A DNA stretch of 64,000 bases from Streptomyces physcomitrii (GTDB lineage: Bacteria > Actinomycetota > Actinomycetes > Streptomycetales > Streptomycetaceae), in contig NZ_JAAWWP010000012.1 in NCBI RefSeq assembly GCF_012273655.1, positions 1-64,000 on the forward strand. The letters are read 5' to 3'. The notes under the pieces were generated by a model that saw only the letters and a program-made list of their open reading frames with translations, searched no databases and was not told the DNA's origin. This document shows, piece after piece, positions 15,502-24,202 of the stretch (positions within the stretch are counted from its first letter, which is position 1; every line of letters begins with the position of its first letter). The translations under genes and the position numbers were made by a program.

Positions 15502-16548
15502 ATGCTGGAGACCTCGGCCCGACTGCTGCGTCTGCTGTCCCTGCTGCAAGCCCACCGCGAGTGGTCCGGCACGGCGCTGGCGGACCGGCTCGGGGTGAGC
15601 GCGCGCACCGTGCGCCGGGACGTGGACCGGCTGCGCGAACTCGGCTACCCGGTCAACGCCAGCCCCGGTACCGGCGGCGGCTACCAGCTCGGGGCCGGCG
15701 CCGAACTGCCCCCGCTGCTGCTCGACGACGAGGAGGCGGTGGCCGTCGCGGTGGGGCTGCGGACGGCCGCCGGGCACGGCGTCGAGGGCATCGGCGAGAC
15801 CTCGGTACGCGCCCTCGCCAAGCTGGAGCAGGTGCTCCCGGACCGGCTGCGCCGCCGGGTCGGCGCGCTCACCGCGTACACCGTCCCCCTGCTCCGCGGC
15901 CCGGGAGCGGTCGCCGCCGACCCGGGCCTGCTCACCGAACTCGCCCACGCCTGCCGGGACTTCGTGACGCTGCGCTTCGGCTACCGCGACCACGGCGGCA
16001 CCGAGACCCGGCGCCGGGCCGAGCCGCACCGGCTGGTCTGCACCGAACGGCTCTGGTACCTGGTCGCCTGGGACCTGGACCGCGAGGACTGGCGCACCTT
16101 CCGGGTGGACCGGCTCACCCTCCGCCCGCCGCACGGCCCGCGCTTCGTGCCCCGCCCGCCGCCGGCCGAGGACCTGGCGGCCTATGTCTCCCGCGGCGTC
16201 TCCACCGGGGTGTACGCGGTCCGGGCGGTGGTGCGGCTCTTCGTACCGCTGGCGGAGGCGGCCGCCCGGGTCTCGCCCTCGGCCGGGGTCCTGGAGGCGG
16301 AGAGCGCGGGCAGCTGCCTGCTGCGCACCGGGGCCCACCGGACGGACGTGCTGCTCCTCCATGTGCTGCTGCTCGGCTTCGACTTCGAGGTGCTGGAACC
16401 CACCGCGCTCATCGAGGAGTGCCGGGTGCTCCGGGACCGTCTGTCTGACTCACTGGCGCGTGGGGGCGGTCCTTCACGGCCGGATACGCGTAGCGGGGAT
16501 GGTGCAGGTCGAAGGCCGGGGACTCCGAGCGGATCCGCGGCAGGGTGA
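15502..16548 (+). CDS. HTH/WYL-domain transcriptional regulator (YafY type)
   Basis: A 348-residue regulator. The N-terminal HTH_11 helix-turn-helix ([27 protein letters not shown]) is followed by a WYL domain (W185-Y186-L187 in [24 protein letters not shown]). WYL proteins sense ligands, in some cases nucleic acid or nucleotides. ATG at 15502 has no ribosome binding site but sits 7 nt after a -10-like hexamer, so it is probably leaderless. The last 140 bp overlap the 3' end of ctaD on the other strand, and the tail ([16 protein letters not shown]) is a low-complexity extension read through ctaD antisense. Confidence 0.85.
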   Translation: MLETSARLLRLLSLLQAHREWSGTALADRLGVSARTVRRDVDRLRELGYPVNASPGTGGGYQLGAGAELPPLLLDDEEAVAVAVGLRTAAGHGVEGIGETSVRALAKLEQVLPDRLRRRVGALTAYTVPLLRGPGAVAADPGLLTELAHACRDFVTLRFGYRDHGGTETRRRAEPHRLVCTERLWYLVAWDLDREDWRTFRVDRLTLRPPHGPRFVPRPPPAEDLAAYVSRGVSTGVYAVRAVVRLFVPLAEAAARVSPSAGVLEAESAGSCLLRTGAHRTDVLLLHVLLLGFDFEVLEPTALIEECRVLRDRLSDSLARGGGPSRPDTRSGDGAGRRPGTPSGSAAG

Positions 16549-18136
16549 CGAAGTTGTGCCGGGGCGGCGGGCAGGAGGTGGCCCACTCCAGCGAACGCCC
16601 GTATCCCCAGGGGTCGTCGACGGTGACCTTCTCGCCGTACTTCGCCGTGCGCCAGACGTTGTAGAGGAAGGGCAGCGTGGACAGGCCGAGCAGGAAGGCG
16701 CCGATGGTGGAGAGGGTGTTGAGCGCGGTGAAGCCGTCGGCGGCCAGATAGTCGGCGTACCGGCGGGGCATGCCCTCGGCGCCCAGCCAGTGCTGCACCA
16801 GGAAGGTGGTGTGGAAGCCGGTGAAGAGCGTCCAGAAGTGGATCTTCCCGAGCCGCTCGTCGAGCAGCTTGCCGGTGAACTTGGGCCACCAGAAGTGGAA
16901 TCCGCCGAAGGTCGCGAAGACGACGGTGCCGAAGACCACGTAGTGGAAGTGGGCGACGACGAAGTACGTGTCGGTGACGTGGAAGTCGAGCGGCGGCGAG
17001 GCGAGGATCACGCCGGTCAGCCCGCCGAAGAGGAAGGAGACGAGGAAGCCGGTCGCCCAGAGCATCGGGGTCTCGAAGGAGAGCGAGCCGCGCAGCATGG
17101 TGCCGGACCAGTTGAAGAACTTCACCCCGGTCGGCACCGCGATCAGGAAGGACAGCAGCGAGAAGTACGGCAGCAGCACCGCGCCGGTGGCGAACATGTG
17201 GTGCGCCCAGACCACCACGGACAGCCCGGTGATGGTCATGGTGGCGGCCACCAGGGTCGCGTAGCCGAAGATCGGCTTGCGGGCGAAGACCGGGATGATC
17301 TCCGTGATGATGCCGAAGAACGGCAGCGCGATGATGTAGACCTCCGGGTGCCCGAAGAACCAGAACAGGTGCTGCCACAGGAGCGCGCCGCCGTTCGCCG
17401 GGGCGAAGACCTGGGCGCCGAACCGGCGATCGGCCTCCAGGGCGAGCAGCGCGGCGGCGAGCACCGGGAAGGCCATCAGCACCAGGATCGAGGTGAAGAG
17501 CACGTTCCAGGTGAAGATCGGCATCCGGAACATGGTCATCCCCGGGGCGCGCATCCCGATGACGGTGGTCAGGAAGTTCACCGCGCCGAGGATCGTGCCG
17601 AAGCCCGAGAGCGCCAGCCCCATGATCCACAGGTCGGCGCCCACGCCCGGGGTGTGCACGCCGCTGTTGAGCGGGGCGTAGGCGAACCAGCCGAAGTCCG
17701 CGGCCCCGTCCGGGGTGAGCAGGGAGCCGATCACCATCAGGCCGCCGAAGAGGAAGAGCCAGTACGAGAGCATGTTCAGGCGGGGGAAGGCCACATCGGG
17801 GGCGCCGATCTGCAGGGGCATGATCTCGTTGGCGAACCCGGCGAAGGTGGGGGTCGCGAACAGCAGCAGCATGATCGTCCCGTGCAGGGTGAAGAGCTGG
17901 TTGTACTGCTCGCCGGAGAGCGCCTGGAGGCCCGGGCGGGCCAGCTCCGCGCGCATCAGCAGGGCCATCAGCCCGGCGGCCAGGAAGAAGCAGAAGGAGG
18001 TGATCAGGTACAGGTGCCCGATCTTCTTGTGGTCCGTGGTGGTCAGCCAGTCGACGAGGACCCGGCCGCGGCCCCGCGCCGGGGCGGGCGGGAGTGCGGG
18101 CGGTGCCTCGCTACGGGTGTCCGTGGGGGAGACCAT
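16409..18136 (-). CDS. ctaD: Cytochrome c oxidase subunit I (aa3 type), stand-alone copy
   Basis: A 575-residue, 12-span membrane protein. Heme and copper ligand segments are intact: [10 protein letters not shown] (low-spin heme His), [11 protein letters not shown] (CuB His and cross-linked Tyr), [11 protein letters not shown] (CuB His pair) and [11 protein letters not shown] (heme a and a3 His). It is the catalytic subunit reducing oxygen and pumping protons. No ctaC, ctaE or ctaF lies nearby, so this is an isolated paralogue that must borrow other subunits. ATG at 18136 gives the usual cytoplasmic leader before [10 protein letters not shown]. Its end overlaps the WYL gene by 140 bp. Confidence 0.92.
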   Translation of the reverse strand: MVSPTDTRSEAPPALPPAPARGRGRVLVDWLTTTDHKKIGHLYLITSFCFFLAAGLMALLMRAELARPGLQALSGEQYNQLFTLHGTIMLLLFATPTFAGFANEIMPLQIGAPDVAFPRLNMLSYWLFLFGGLMVIGSLLTPDGAADFGWFAYAPLNSGVHTPGVGADLWIMGLALSGFGTILGAVNFLTTVIGMRAPGMTMFRMPIFTWNVLFTSILVLMAFPVLAAALLALEADRRFGAQVFAPANGGALLWQHLFWFFGHPEVYIIALPFFGIITEIIPVFARKPIFGYATLVAATMTITGLSVVVWAHHMFATGAVLLPYFSLLSFLIAVPTGVKFFNWSGTMLRGSLSFETPMLWATGFLVSFLFGGLTGVILASPPLDFHVTDTYFVVAHFHYVVFGTVVFATFGGFHFWWPKFTGKLLDERLGKIHFWTLFTGFHTTFLVQHWLGAEGMPRRYADYLAADGFTALNTLSTIGAFLLGLSTLPFLYNVWRTAKYGEKVTVDDPWGYGRSLEWATSCPPPRHNFVTLPRIRSESPAFDLHHPRYAYPAVKDRPHAPVSQTDGPGAPGTPR

Positions 18137-18504
18137 GGGTTTCGCTCGCCGCCTGTCGGTGTCCGCCCGCACCGGACCGGGCGCGGATCCTGTGGGAAAG
18201 ACGTGAAGGTTCCATGACAGCGCGCCCGTGGTCCGTAATTCTCCGGGGGAAAACAAGTGACGCGTTTTCAAGAGTGCACGCAATTCCCGGGGGTTATTTT
18301 TGCGACCGGGCTGAGCGTCCCCGAATTGACCCGGACGGGTGTCGTCCAAACGGGTAACCGCTCGGCAGTACGAAGCGGCAATCGCCGATCCCCGTGTTGA
18401 TCAGCTGTGACACAAGTGTGACGGGAGGGCGACGGTGACGCTGGGTGTCCGTGCTGGGCGCACCCCGCGCCCGGCCGGGACTACCGCCTCCCGCGCCCGC
18501 CGCC
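18137..18504. other. Divergent spacer between ctaD and the I78 inhibitor gene
   Basis: There is no credible gene. The centre is less GC-rich than its surroundings. It contains an 11-bp-spaced direct repeat of TGTGAC (18406-18411 and 18417-18422), which resembles a tandem response-regulator site. Promoters for both flanking genes must lie here or at its edges. Confidence 0.5.
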
Positions 18505-18510
18505 TACGGT
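18505..18510 (+). promoter_or_regulatory. Leaderless -10 element of the I78 gene
   Basis: TACGGT lies 7 nt before the ATG at 18518 and no Shine-Dalgarno sequence is present, as in many Streptomyces leaderless genes. Confidence 0.45.
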
Positions 18511-18517
18511 GGGCCGC

Positions 18518-18733
18518 ATGGCACGCATTCCGACCCCGCCCCAAGAGCCGCAGGACGAGCCCGAGACCTACGTGGGACTCGGCGCGGAGGCCGCCGAGGA
18601 CCAGGCACGGGCCCGCGGCTGGTCCACCGTCCGCGCGGTACCGCCCGGCGCGATGATCACCATGGAGTACCTCGCGGGACGGCTGAACTTCGAGGTCGCG
18701 GACGGCGTCGTACGCCGCTCCTGGAAGGGCTGA
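18518..18733 (+). CDS. I78-family peptidase-inhibitor-like protein
   Basis: A 71-residue protein. The core GWSTVRAVPPGAMITMEY followed by GRLNFEVADG matches the potato-inhibitor-I-like I78 family (Trp-x-Val-Arg..Pro-Pro-Gly-x-x-Ile-Thr). There is no signal peptide, so it would be cytoplasmic unless exported another way. ATG at 18518 is favoured by the -10 hexamer 7 nt upstream; GTG at 18509 would put that hexamer at the start codon. A strong terminator follows. Confidence 0.7.
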   Translation: MARIPTPPQEPQDEPETYVGLGAEAAEDQARARGWSTVRAVPPGAMITMEYLAGRLNFEVADGVVRRSWKG

Positions 18734-18802
18734 GCCCCCGCGGCGGACAGCAGGCAGGCAGGACGACGGTCCGACCGGAGAGGAACCGGCCGGTACGACA
18801 GC

Positions 18803-18841
18803 GCGAAGGCCCCGGCTCGCAGGAGGAGCCGGGGCCTTCGC
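18803..18841. terminator. 16-bp perfect hairpin
   Basis: 18803-18818 pairs with 18826-18841 around a 7-nt loop. It separates the I78 gene from the converging PAP2 gene and probably works in both directions. Confidence 0.8.
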
Positions 18842-18924
18842 CGTGCTCGCGTACGGCCGGGCCGCGCCGGGTGACCCGCGCGCGTCCGGAGCGTGGCGAC
18901 CTGTGCGGCGCCCGTCCGGAGCGC

Positions 18925-20007
18925 TCAGCCGCCCGCGACGGGGCGGGCCGAGGGGTTGGTGCGCGGCAGGCGGTCCGGTTGCGGGGGGCGTCTGCTGCCC
19001 GCCGGGGCGCCCGGCGACCGCTCCGAACGGCTCGTGTGGAGGGTGCCGGGGGCGTGGCCGGTGGGGCGCGGCGCCCGGGCGGCCTCCCGGGCCGCCATGT
19101 CGCTGTCCTTCGCCTCGGCGGGGACCAGGGCGGGCACCGGGGCGACCGGCACCGGGGCGGCGGTCCCGCGGTCCCGCAGGCGGTCCCGGAGCCGGAACAG
19201 CCAGGCCTCGACCGAGGCGATCAGCGGTTCGCACCAGGGCAGCGCGAGGAGGATCAGCAGCCCCGCGGCCCAGCCGAGGACGACATCGCTCAGCCAGTGC
19301 GTACCGAGGTAGACGGTGGTCAGTCCGACGCCGAGGGCCACCACCGCCGAGAGCGCCGACAGCCAGCGCCTGGCCCGCGGGGTGGAGGCGAGATAGGCGA
19401 GGATGCCCCAGGTCACGACCGCGTTCGCGGTGTGCCCCGAGGGGAATATGTCGCCGTCCCGCCACATCTCGTTGGAGCCGATCACCGTGGCGTAGTGCGG
19501 GCCGAGCCGGCCCATGCCGAGCTTGGCGGCGCCGACGGTGATGTTGAGCAGCAGCAGCGAGGCGCCGAGCGCGAGCATCGGCCGCAGCGTGTGCTGCCGC
19601 CAGGAGCGCCAGCCCAGCCAGGCCGCCACCATCACCGCGGTCGGGCCGCGCTGGCCGAGGACGACGTAGTAGTCCAGGAAGGCGTGGATCTCGGGCCACT
19701 GCTGGTACGGACGGAAGAACATGACCTGCCAGTCCAGGCGGACCAGCCAGGTCGTCGTCACCACCGCGGCGACGATGGCCGCGTAGAACGCCAGCGTCGC
19801 GGCGAAGAACACGACCCTGTGGCGGCTCATCGACGGCACGTCGATGTGGGCCGGCCGTTCCGGCTCACGGTCTAGGCGGGCGAAGACCCGGCCGAGACGG
19901 GTGAGGTTTCGTTCGGTGCGCACCCAATCGAAGCTACAGGGAGTGAGCTGATCTTCTCCTCGAACCGAGGGGTTTGTGATGACCATGTGATGTGGCATTG
20001 CTCTCAC
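18925..20007 (-). CDS. PAP2-superfamily membrane phosphatase-like protein
   Basis: Up to 360 residues with about six membrane spans and a long Pro/Ala/Arg-rich cytoplasmic tail (last 90 residues). The active-site PSGH is present (FPSGHTANAV). The first motif reads KLGMGRLGP rather than K-x6-RP, and the third reads TTVYLGTHWLSD, where SR of SRxxxxxHxxxD is TT, so one phosphate-binding Arg is missing while His and Asp remain. It probably handles a lipid phosphate or pyrophosphate at the membrane, perhaps with altered activity. Starts at 20007 and 19986 are both possible; neither has a good ribosome binding site. Confidence 0.75.
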   Translation of the reverse strand: MRAMPHHMVITNPSVRGEDQLTPCSFDWVRTERNLTRLGRVFARLDREPERPAHIDVPSMSRHRVVFFAATLAFYAAIVAAVVTTTWLVRLDWQVMFFRPYQQWPEIHAFLDYYVVLGQRGPTAVMVAAWLGWRSWRQHTLRPMLALGASLLLLNITVGAAKLGMGRLGPHYATVIGSNEMWRDGDIFPSGHTANAVVTWGILAYLASTPRARRWLSALSAVVALGVGLTTVYLGTHWLSDVVLGWAAGLLILLALPWCEPLIASVEAWLFRLRDRLRDRGTAAPVPVAPVPALVPAEAKDSDMAAREAARAPRPTGHAPGTLHTSRSERSPGAPAGSRRPPQPDRLPRTNPSARPVAGG

Positions 20008-20435
20008 GGGCGAGGTAATTCGGCAGGGTTTCCCCGATTTCCCGGGCTGCCGCCCACGATTTTCCCGCGAATTTACGGAACAACCTTTCGGGGCCCGTAC
20101 TCCCGGCGTTCACCAGTGTATTTGCGTGAGTTTTCCCCGCGGCCACCGGCCGGGCGGGCGAGCGGGCCGGGCGGGTTCCGGCCGGTGCCCCGAGGCCCGC
20201 CCCGCCCGGCGCCGGGGGCCCGAGAGCGGGCTGGGCCGGGTGGTCCGCGCCACCGGGAGCCCCGCGGCCGGTGAGAGGTCCGCCACTCGGCTGTCCGGAT
20301 CCCTCGCGTACTCTGTCGACTCACTCGCTTTCGCCGAGGCCAGCCGCGGGAAGGCAGTACCGCCCGGGCGCCCGTGCCGCGGAGGTGCGGCTCCCCGGCA
20401 CCCCGCCCCGTCGAGGACCCTCTGGGAGGTAGTAC
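20008..20435. other. 428-bp divergent spacer
   Basis: No credible gene. The left part (20008-20140) is the AT-richest stretch of the neighbourhood and probably holds the PAP2 promoter. A TACTCT hexamer near 20310 may be a -10 for the transporter gene. The right part is GC-rich and featureless apart from the GGGAGGT ribosome binding site. Confidence 0.4.
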
Positions 20436-22112
20436 ATGTCCGGGACGACCACGGCCGCGTCCCGCCTCGCGGCCGCCGCCCGGCACCGCCCGGTGGGCGG
20501 GGCCAACCGCTGGCTCGTCCTCGTGGTGCTCTGCGTGAGCCTGCTCCTGGTCGCCGTGGACGCCACCGTGCTGCACGTGGCCGTCCCCGCGGTGAGCGAG
20601 GACCTCAAGCCCGGCTCGGTCGAACTCCTGTGGATCGTCGACGTCTACCCGCTGGTCTGCGCCTCGCTGCTGATCCTCTTCGGCACCCTCGGCGACCGCA
20701 TCGGACGGCGCCGGGTGCTGCTCCTCGGCTACGCCCTCTTCGGGCTCGCCTCCGCGCTCGCTGCCCTCGCCCGCACCCCGGAGGTGCTGATACTGGCCCG
20801 GGCCCTGCTCGGCGTCGGCGGCGCGATGATCATGCCGGCGACCCTCTCGCTGCTCCGCGAGGTCTTCCCCGACCGGCGGGAGCGGGCGCTGGCGATCGGC
20901 ATCTGGAGCGCGGTCGCCGCGGTGGGCGCCGCGGTCGGCCCGCTGCTCGGCGGCTTCCTGATCGAGCACTTCTGGTGGGGCTCGGTCTTCCTCATCAACA
21001 TCCCGCTGATGCTGGTGAGCATCCCGGTCGGCCGGATGCTGCTCCCCGAGTCCAAGGGCGACCCCTCGGGACCCTGGGACGTCCTCGGGGCGCTGATGGC
21101 CGCCGCCGGACTCTTCGGCATGGTGCTCGGGGTCAAACGCGCGGGCGGCGGCGAGGACCCGCTCGGCCCGCTGACCCTGCTGCCGCTGCTCGCCGGGGCG
21201 GGCCTGCTGGTGGCCTTCGTACGGCGCCAGCGCAGGCGGGCCCATCCGCTCGTGGACCTCAGGATGTTCGCCCGGCCCGCCTTCTCCACCGCGGTCGGCT
21301 GCATCGTGCTCGCGATGCTGGCCCTGGTCGGCCTCGAACTCATCGCCGCCCAGTACCTGCAGCTCGTCCTCGGCCTCACCCCGCTGGAGACCGGCCTTCG
21401 GCTGCTCCCGCTCACCGTCGCCGCGATGGCCGCCGGTCTCGCCGGGTCCCGTCTGCTGCACCGCTTCGGGCCCCGCCGGATGGTCTGCGCCGGCTTCTGC
21501 CTCACCGCCGCGGCGGTGGTGGTCCTCACCGCGATGGGCGGCGAGGACGACCCCGGCCTCATGCTCCTCGGCTTCGTCCTGCTCGGCTTCGGCCTGGAGG
21601 TCACCCTCTTCGGCGCCTACGAGTCCATGCTGAGCGAGGCCCCGAGGGCGCAGGCGGGCGCCGCCGCGGCGATCGGCGAGACCTCCTACCAGCTCGGCGC
21701 GGGCATCGGCATCGCCCTGCTCGGCAGCGTGATGAACGCCGCGTACTCGCCCGGCCTCGACCGGGTGGAGGGCGTGCCCTCCGGCGCCTCCGCCAAGGCG
21801 AGCCACTCCCTGGGCGAGGCCTACGAGGTCGCCGACCGGCTCGGCGGCCCGGCCGGAGCCGCCCTGCGCGCCGCGGCCCGCGACTCCTTCCTCACCGGAC
21901 TGCATGTCTCGCTCCTGGTCAGCGCCGCCCTGCTGCTGCTCGGCGCGGTGGCCGCGCTGCGCCTGCCGAAGCTGATGGACTGCTCGCCGGAGCACCTCGC
22001 GGAGTGCGCGGAGCCGCAGCCCGCCGCCCCGGCCGGGCAGCAGCCCGCGCTCTCGCTGCCCGCGCAGTCCGCCCGCGAGCGCGCGCCGGTGGCCGCCGAG
22101 CCGCTGCGCTGA
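20436..22112 (+). CDS. MFS drug:H+ antiporter, DHA2 family (14 spans)
   Basis: A 558-residue transporter. The signature DATVLHVAVPAV at the end of span 1, GDRIGRRRVLLLG (motif A) and the span-5 antiporter motif GPLLGGFL identify a DHA2-family proton-coupled exporter such as those for quaternary ammonium compounds or antibiotics. ATG at 20436 follows GGGAGGT. It has an Ala/Glu/Pro-rich cytoplasmic tail of about 50 residues. There is no regulator beside it, so the substrate cannot be inferred. Confidence 0.88.
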   Translation: MSGTTTAASRLAAAARHRPVGGANRWLVLVVLCVSLLLVAVDATVLHVAVPAVSEDLKPGSVELLWIVDVYPLVCASLLILFGTLGDRIGRRRVLLLGYALFGLASALAALARTPEVLILARALLGVGGAMIMPATLSLLREVFPDRRERALAIGIWSAVAAVGAAVGPLLGGFLIEHFWWGSVFLINIPLMLVSIPVGRMLLPESKGDPSGPWDVLGALMAAAGLFGMVLGVKRAGGGEDPLGPLTLLPLLAGAGLLVAFVRRQRRRAHPLVDLRMFARPAFSTAVGCIVLAMLALVGLELIAAQYLQLVLGLTPLETGLRLLPLTVAAMAAGLAGSRLLHRFGPRRMVCAGFCLTAAAVVVLTAMGGEDDPGLMLLGFVLLGFGLEVTLFGAYESMLSEAPRAQAGAAAAIGETSYQLGAGIGIALLGSVMNAAYSPGLDRVEGVPSGASAKASHSLGEAYEVADRLGGPAGAALRAAARDSFLTGLHVSLLVSAALLLLGAVAALRLPKLMDCSPEHLAECAEPQPAAPAGQQPALSLPAQSARERAPVAAEPLR

Positions 22113-22241
22113 GCGCCCGGCACCCCTGTTCGGACCGGCCGCCCCGGGCGCCCTGTCCTGGACGCGCCGCCCGGTGCGCCGTAACGTCGGCCCCGCACGC
22201 TGACTACCACTGCTAGTTTTCCGCGCCGGAGGCCGACCGCC

Positions 22242-23432
22242 ATGCCCGCACCCTCGAAGCTGCCGCCCTTCGACCCCGCCGACCCGCTCGGCATCGACGA
22301 CCTGCTGAGCCCGGAGGACCTCGCGATCCGCGACGCGGTCCGCTCCTGGGCCGCCGACCGGGTCCTGCCGCACATCGCCGAGTGGTACGAGCGCGGCGAG
22401 CTGCCCGGCATCCGCGAGCTGGCCAAGGAGCTCGGCTCGCTCGGCGCCCTCGGCATGTCCCTGGAGGGCTACGGCTGCGCGGGCGCCAGCGCGGTGCAGT
22501 ACGGACTCGCCTGCCTGGAGCTGGAGGCGGCCGACTCGGGCCTGCGCTCACTGGTCTCCGTACAGGGCTCGCTCGCCATGTACGCGATCCACCGCTTCGG
22601 TTCCGAGGAGCAGAAGCAGCGGTGGCTGCCCGGGATGGCCGCGGGCGAGATCATCGGCTGCTTCGGCCTGACCGAGCCCGACCACGGCTCGGACCCCGCC
22701 TCGATGCGTACCCACGCCAAGCGCGAGGGCGGCGACTGGGTGCTGAGCGGCCGCAAGATGTGGATCACCAACGGCTCGGTCGCGCAGGTGGCCGTCGTCT
22801 GGGCGCAGACCGACGAGGGCATCCGCGGCTTCGTCGTGCCGACCGACGCGCCGGGGTTCTCCGCCCCCGAGATCAAGCACAAGTGGTCGCTGCGCGCCTC
22901 GGTCACCAGTGAACTGGTCCTGGACGAGGTGCGGTTGCCCGAGGAGGCGGTGCTGCCCGAGGGCACCGGGCTGCGCGGACCGCTCAGCTGCCTGAGCCAC
23001 GCGCGCTACGGAATCGTCTGGGGCGCGATGGGCGCCGCCCGTTCCTCGTTCGAGTCCGCGGTCGCCTACTCCAAGACCCGGGAGCAGTTCGACCGGCCGA
23101 TCGGCGGATTCCAGCTGACCCAGGCGAAGCTCGCCGACATGGCGGTCGAACTGCACAAGGGAATTCTGCTCGCCCACCATCTGGGCCGCCGGATGGACGC
23201 CGGGCGGCTGCGTCCGGAGCAGGTCAGCTTCGGCAAGCTCAACAATGTCCGCGAAGCCATCGAAATCTGCCGGACCTCCCGCACGATCCTCGGCGCCAAC
23301 GGCATCTCACTGGAATATCCGGTGATGCGGCACGCCACGAACCTGGAATCGGTGCTCACCTACGAGGGGACCGTCGAGATGCACCAGCTCGTGCTCGGCA
23401 AGGCCCTCACCGGGCTCGACGCCTTCCGGTGA
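22242..23432 (+). CDS. Acyl-CoA dehydrogenase, glutaryl-CoA dehydrogenase-like
   Basis: A 396-residue flavoenzyme covering the full acyl-CoA dehydrogenase fold. FGLTEPDHGSDP and WITNGSVAQV are FAD-binding segments, and the catalytic base is E375 in TYEGTVEMHQL. The pattern ARYGIVWGAMGAA and the C-terminal GTxxxHxLxLGxAxTG arrangement are typical of the glutaryl-CoA dehydrogenase subgroup, which would act in lysine or tryptophan degradation. ATG at 22242 follows GGAGG. No electron-transfer flavoprotein gene is adjacent. Confidence 0.82.
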   Translation: MPAPSKLPPFDPADPLGIDDLLSPEDLAIRDAVRSWAADRVLPHIAEWYERGELPGIRELAKELGSLGALGMSLEGYGCAGASAVQYGLACLELEAADSGLRSLVSVQGSLAMYAIHRFGSEEQKQRWLPGMAAGEIIGCFGLTEPDHGSDPASMRTHAKREGGDWVLSGRKMWITNGSVAQVAVVWAQTDEGIRGFVVPTDAPGFSAPEIKHKWSLRASVTSELVLDEVRLPEEAVLPEGTGLRGPLSCLSHARYGIVWGAMGAARSSFESAVAYSKTREQFDRPIGGFQLTQAKLADMAVELHKGILLAHHLGRRMDAGRLRPEQVSFGKLNNVREAIEICRTSRTILGANGISLEYPVMRHATNLESVLTYEGTVEMHQLVLGKALTGLDAFR

Positions 23433-23472
23433 CCGGAGGACGGTGACCGCGGCGCCGGGGCGAGGGCCTTGC

Positions 23473-23919
23473 TCAGCTCTGGTTGAAGAAGCCGTCCGAG
23501 GAGCGGCCGGAGGCCTGGCCGCTGACGATCTGGGTGTGGGCGGGCGTCAGCAGGAAGACCCGGTTGGCGACCCGCTCGATCGAACCGTGCAGGCCGAAGG
23601 TGAGGCCCGCGGCGAAGTCGACCACGCGCTTGGCGTCGGCGGGCTCCATGGCCGTGAGGTTCATGATGACCGGGACACCGTCGCGGAAGAGCTCGCCGAT
23701 CCGGCGCGCGTCACGGAAGCCGTCCGGGGTGACCGTGCCGATCCGGTGGCCCCGGTCCTCGGCCGAGTCCGCCGCCACCCGCACCCGCGGGTCGGTCACC
23801 CAGGCATCGCCGCGCTCGGGCCCCTCGGCCGAGTCGTCTTCGTATCCGTCGTAGTAACGCTCGTCGGCGTTGTCGTCGACGAGGCCCAGCCAGGCACTCG
23901 CCTTGCGCACCGATCCCAT
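23473..23919 (-). CDS. SepF-like cell-division protein (SflA-like paralogue)
   Basis: A 148-residue protein. The N-terminus [16 protein letters not shown] is a short membrane-binding helix type, followed by an acidic linker and a SepF core ([23 protein letters not shown] through IVSGQASG). SepF anchors FtsZ to the membrane. There is no ftsZ or division cluster nearby, so this is one of the extra SepF-like proteins of streptomycetes. The position near der and cmk suggests SflA, which in Streptomyces coelicolor restrains misplaced division; that placement is from memory. It converges on the acyl-CoA dehydrogenase gene across 40 bp. Confidence 0.82.
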   Translation of the reverse strand: MGSVRKASAWLGLVDDNADERYYDGYEDDSAEGPERGDAWVTDPRVRVAADSAEDRGHRIGTVTPDGFRDARRIGELFRDGVPVIMNLTAMEPADAKRVVDFAAGLTFGLHGSIERVANRVFLLTPAHTQIVSGQASGRSSDGFFNQS

Positions 23920-24115
23920 GGACGCCTCCTCTCACAGCGGTCTTCTGTGTTCTTTTCCCCATCGTGGTCCATGATGCGGATCTCATGCCAAGGAGATAAC
24001 AGCCGTGCGGGCATTTCGTGACGTGACTGGTGCACACGCGCCCCTCGGGCGCGCGGAATCCCAAGGCCCTTGCATCGTACGGATGCTGACGGTGAGTGAA
24101 ATATGATTCTTCACG

Positions 24116-24147
24116 GCGTACGGGTGATGGGCGGCGCGTACGGGTGA
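24116..24147 (+). repeat. Two 12-bp direct repeats, 20 bp apart, before the DUF5685 gene
   Basis: GCGTACGGGTGA occurs at 24116-24127 and 24136-24147. A -10-like TACGAT (24160-24165) follows. The two-helical-turn spacing suggests a tandem regulator site on one face of the DNA. Confidence 0.5.
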
Positions 24148-24202
24148 ATGCCTGCTCGATACGATGCTCGCCGCCAAGATCGTACGACCGTGGGGGACCG
24201 TC

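Noticed and set aside
16184-18217. 677-codon plus-strand frame opposite ctaD
   Set aside because: It is antisense to an oxidase gene with all ligands in place, and its Glu/His/Gln-rich translation is a composition artefact.
20073-22373. 766-codon minus-strand frame opposite the MFS transporter
   Set aside because: It is a shadow of a clear 14-span transporter and contains no family signature.
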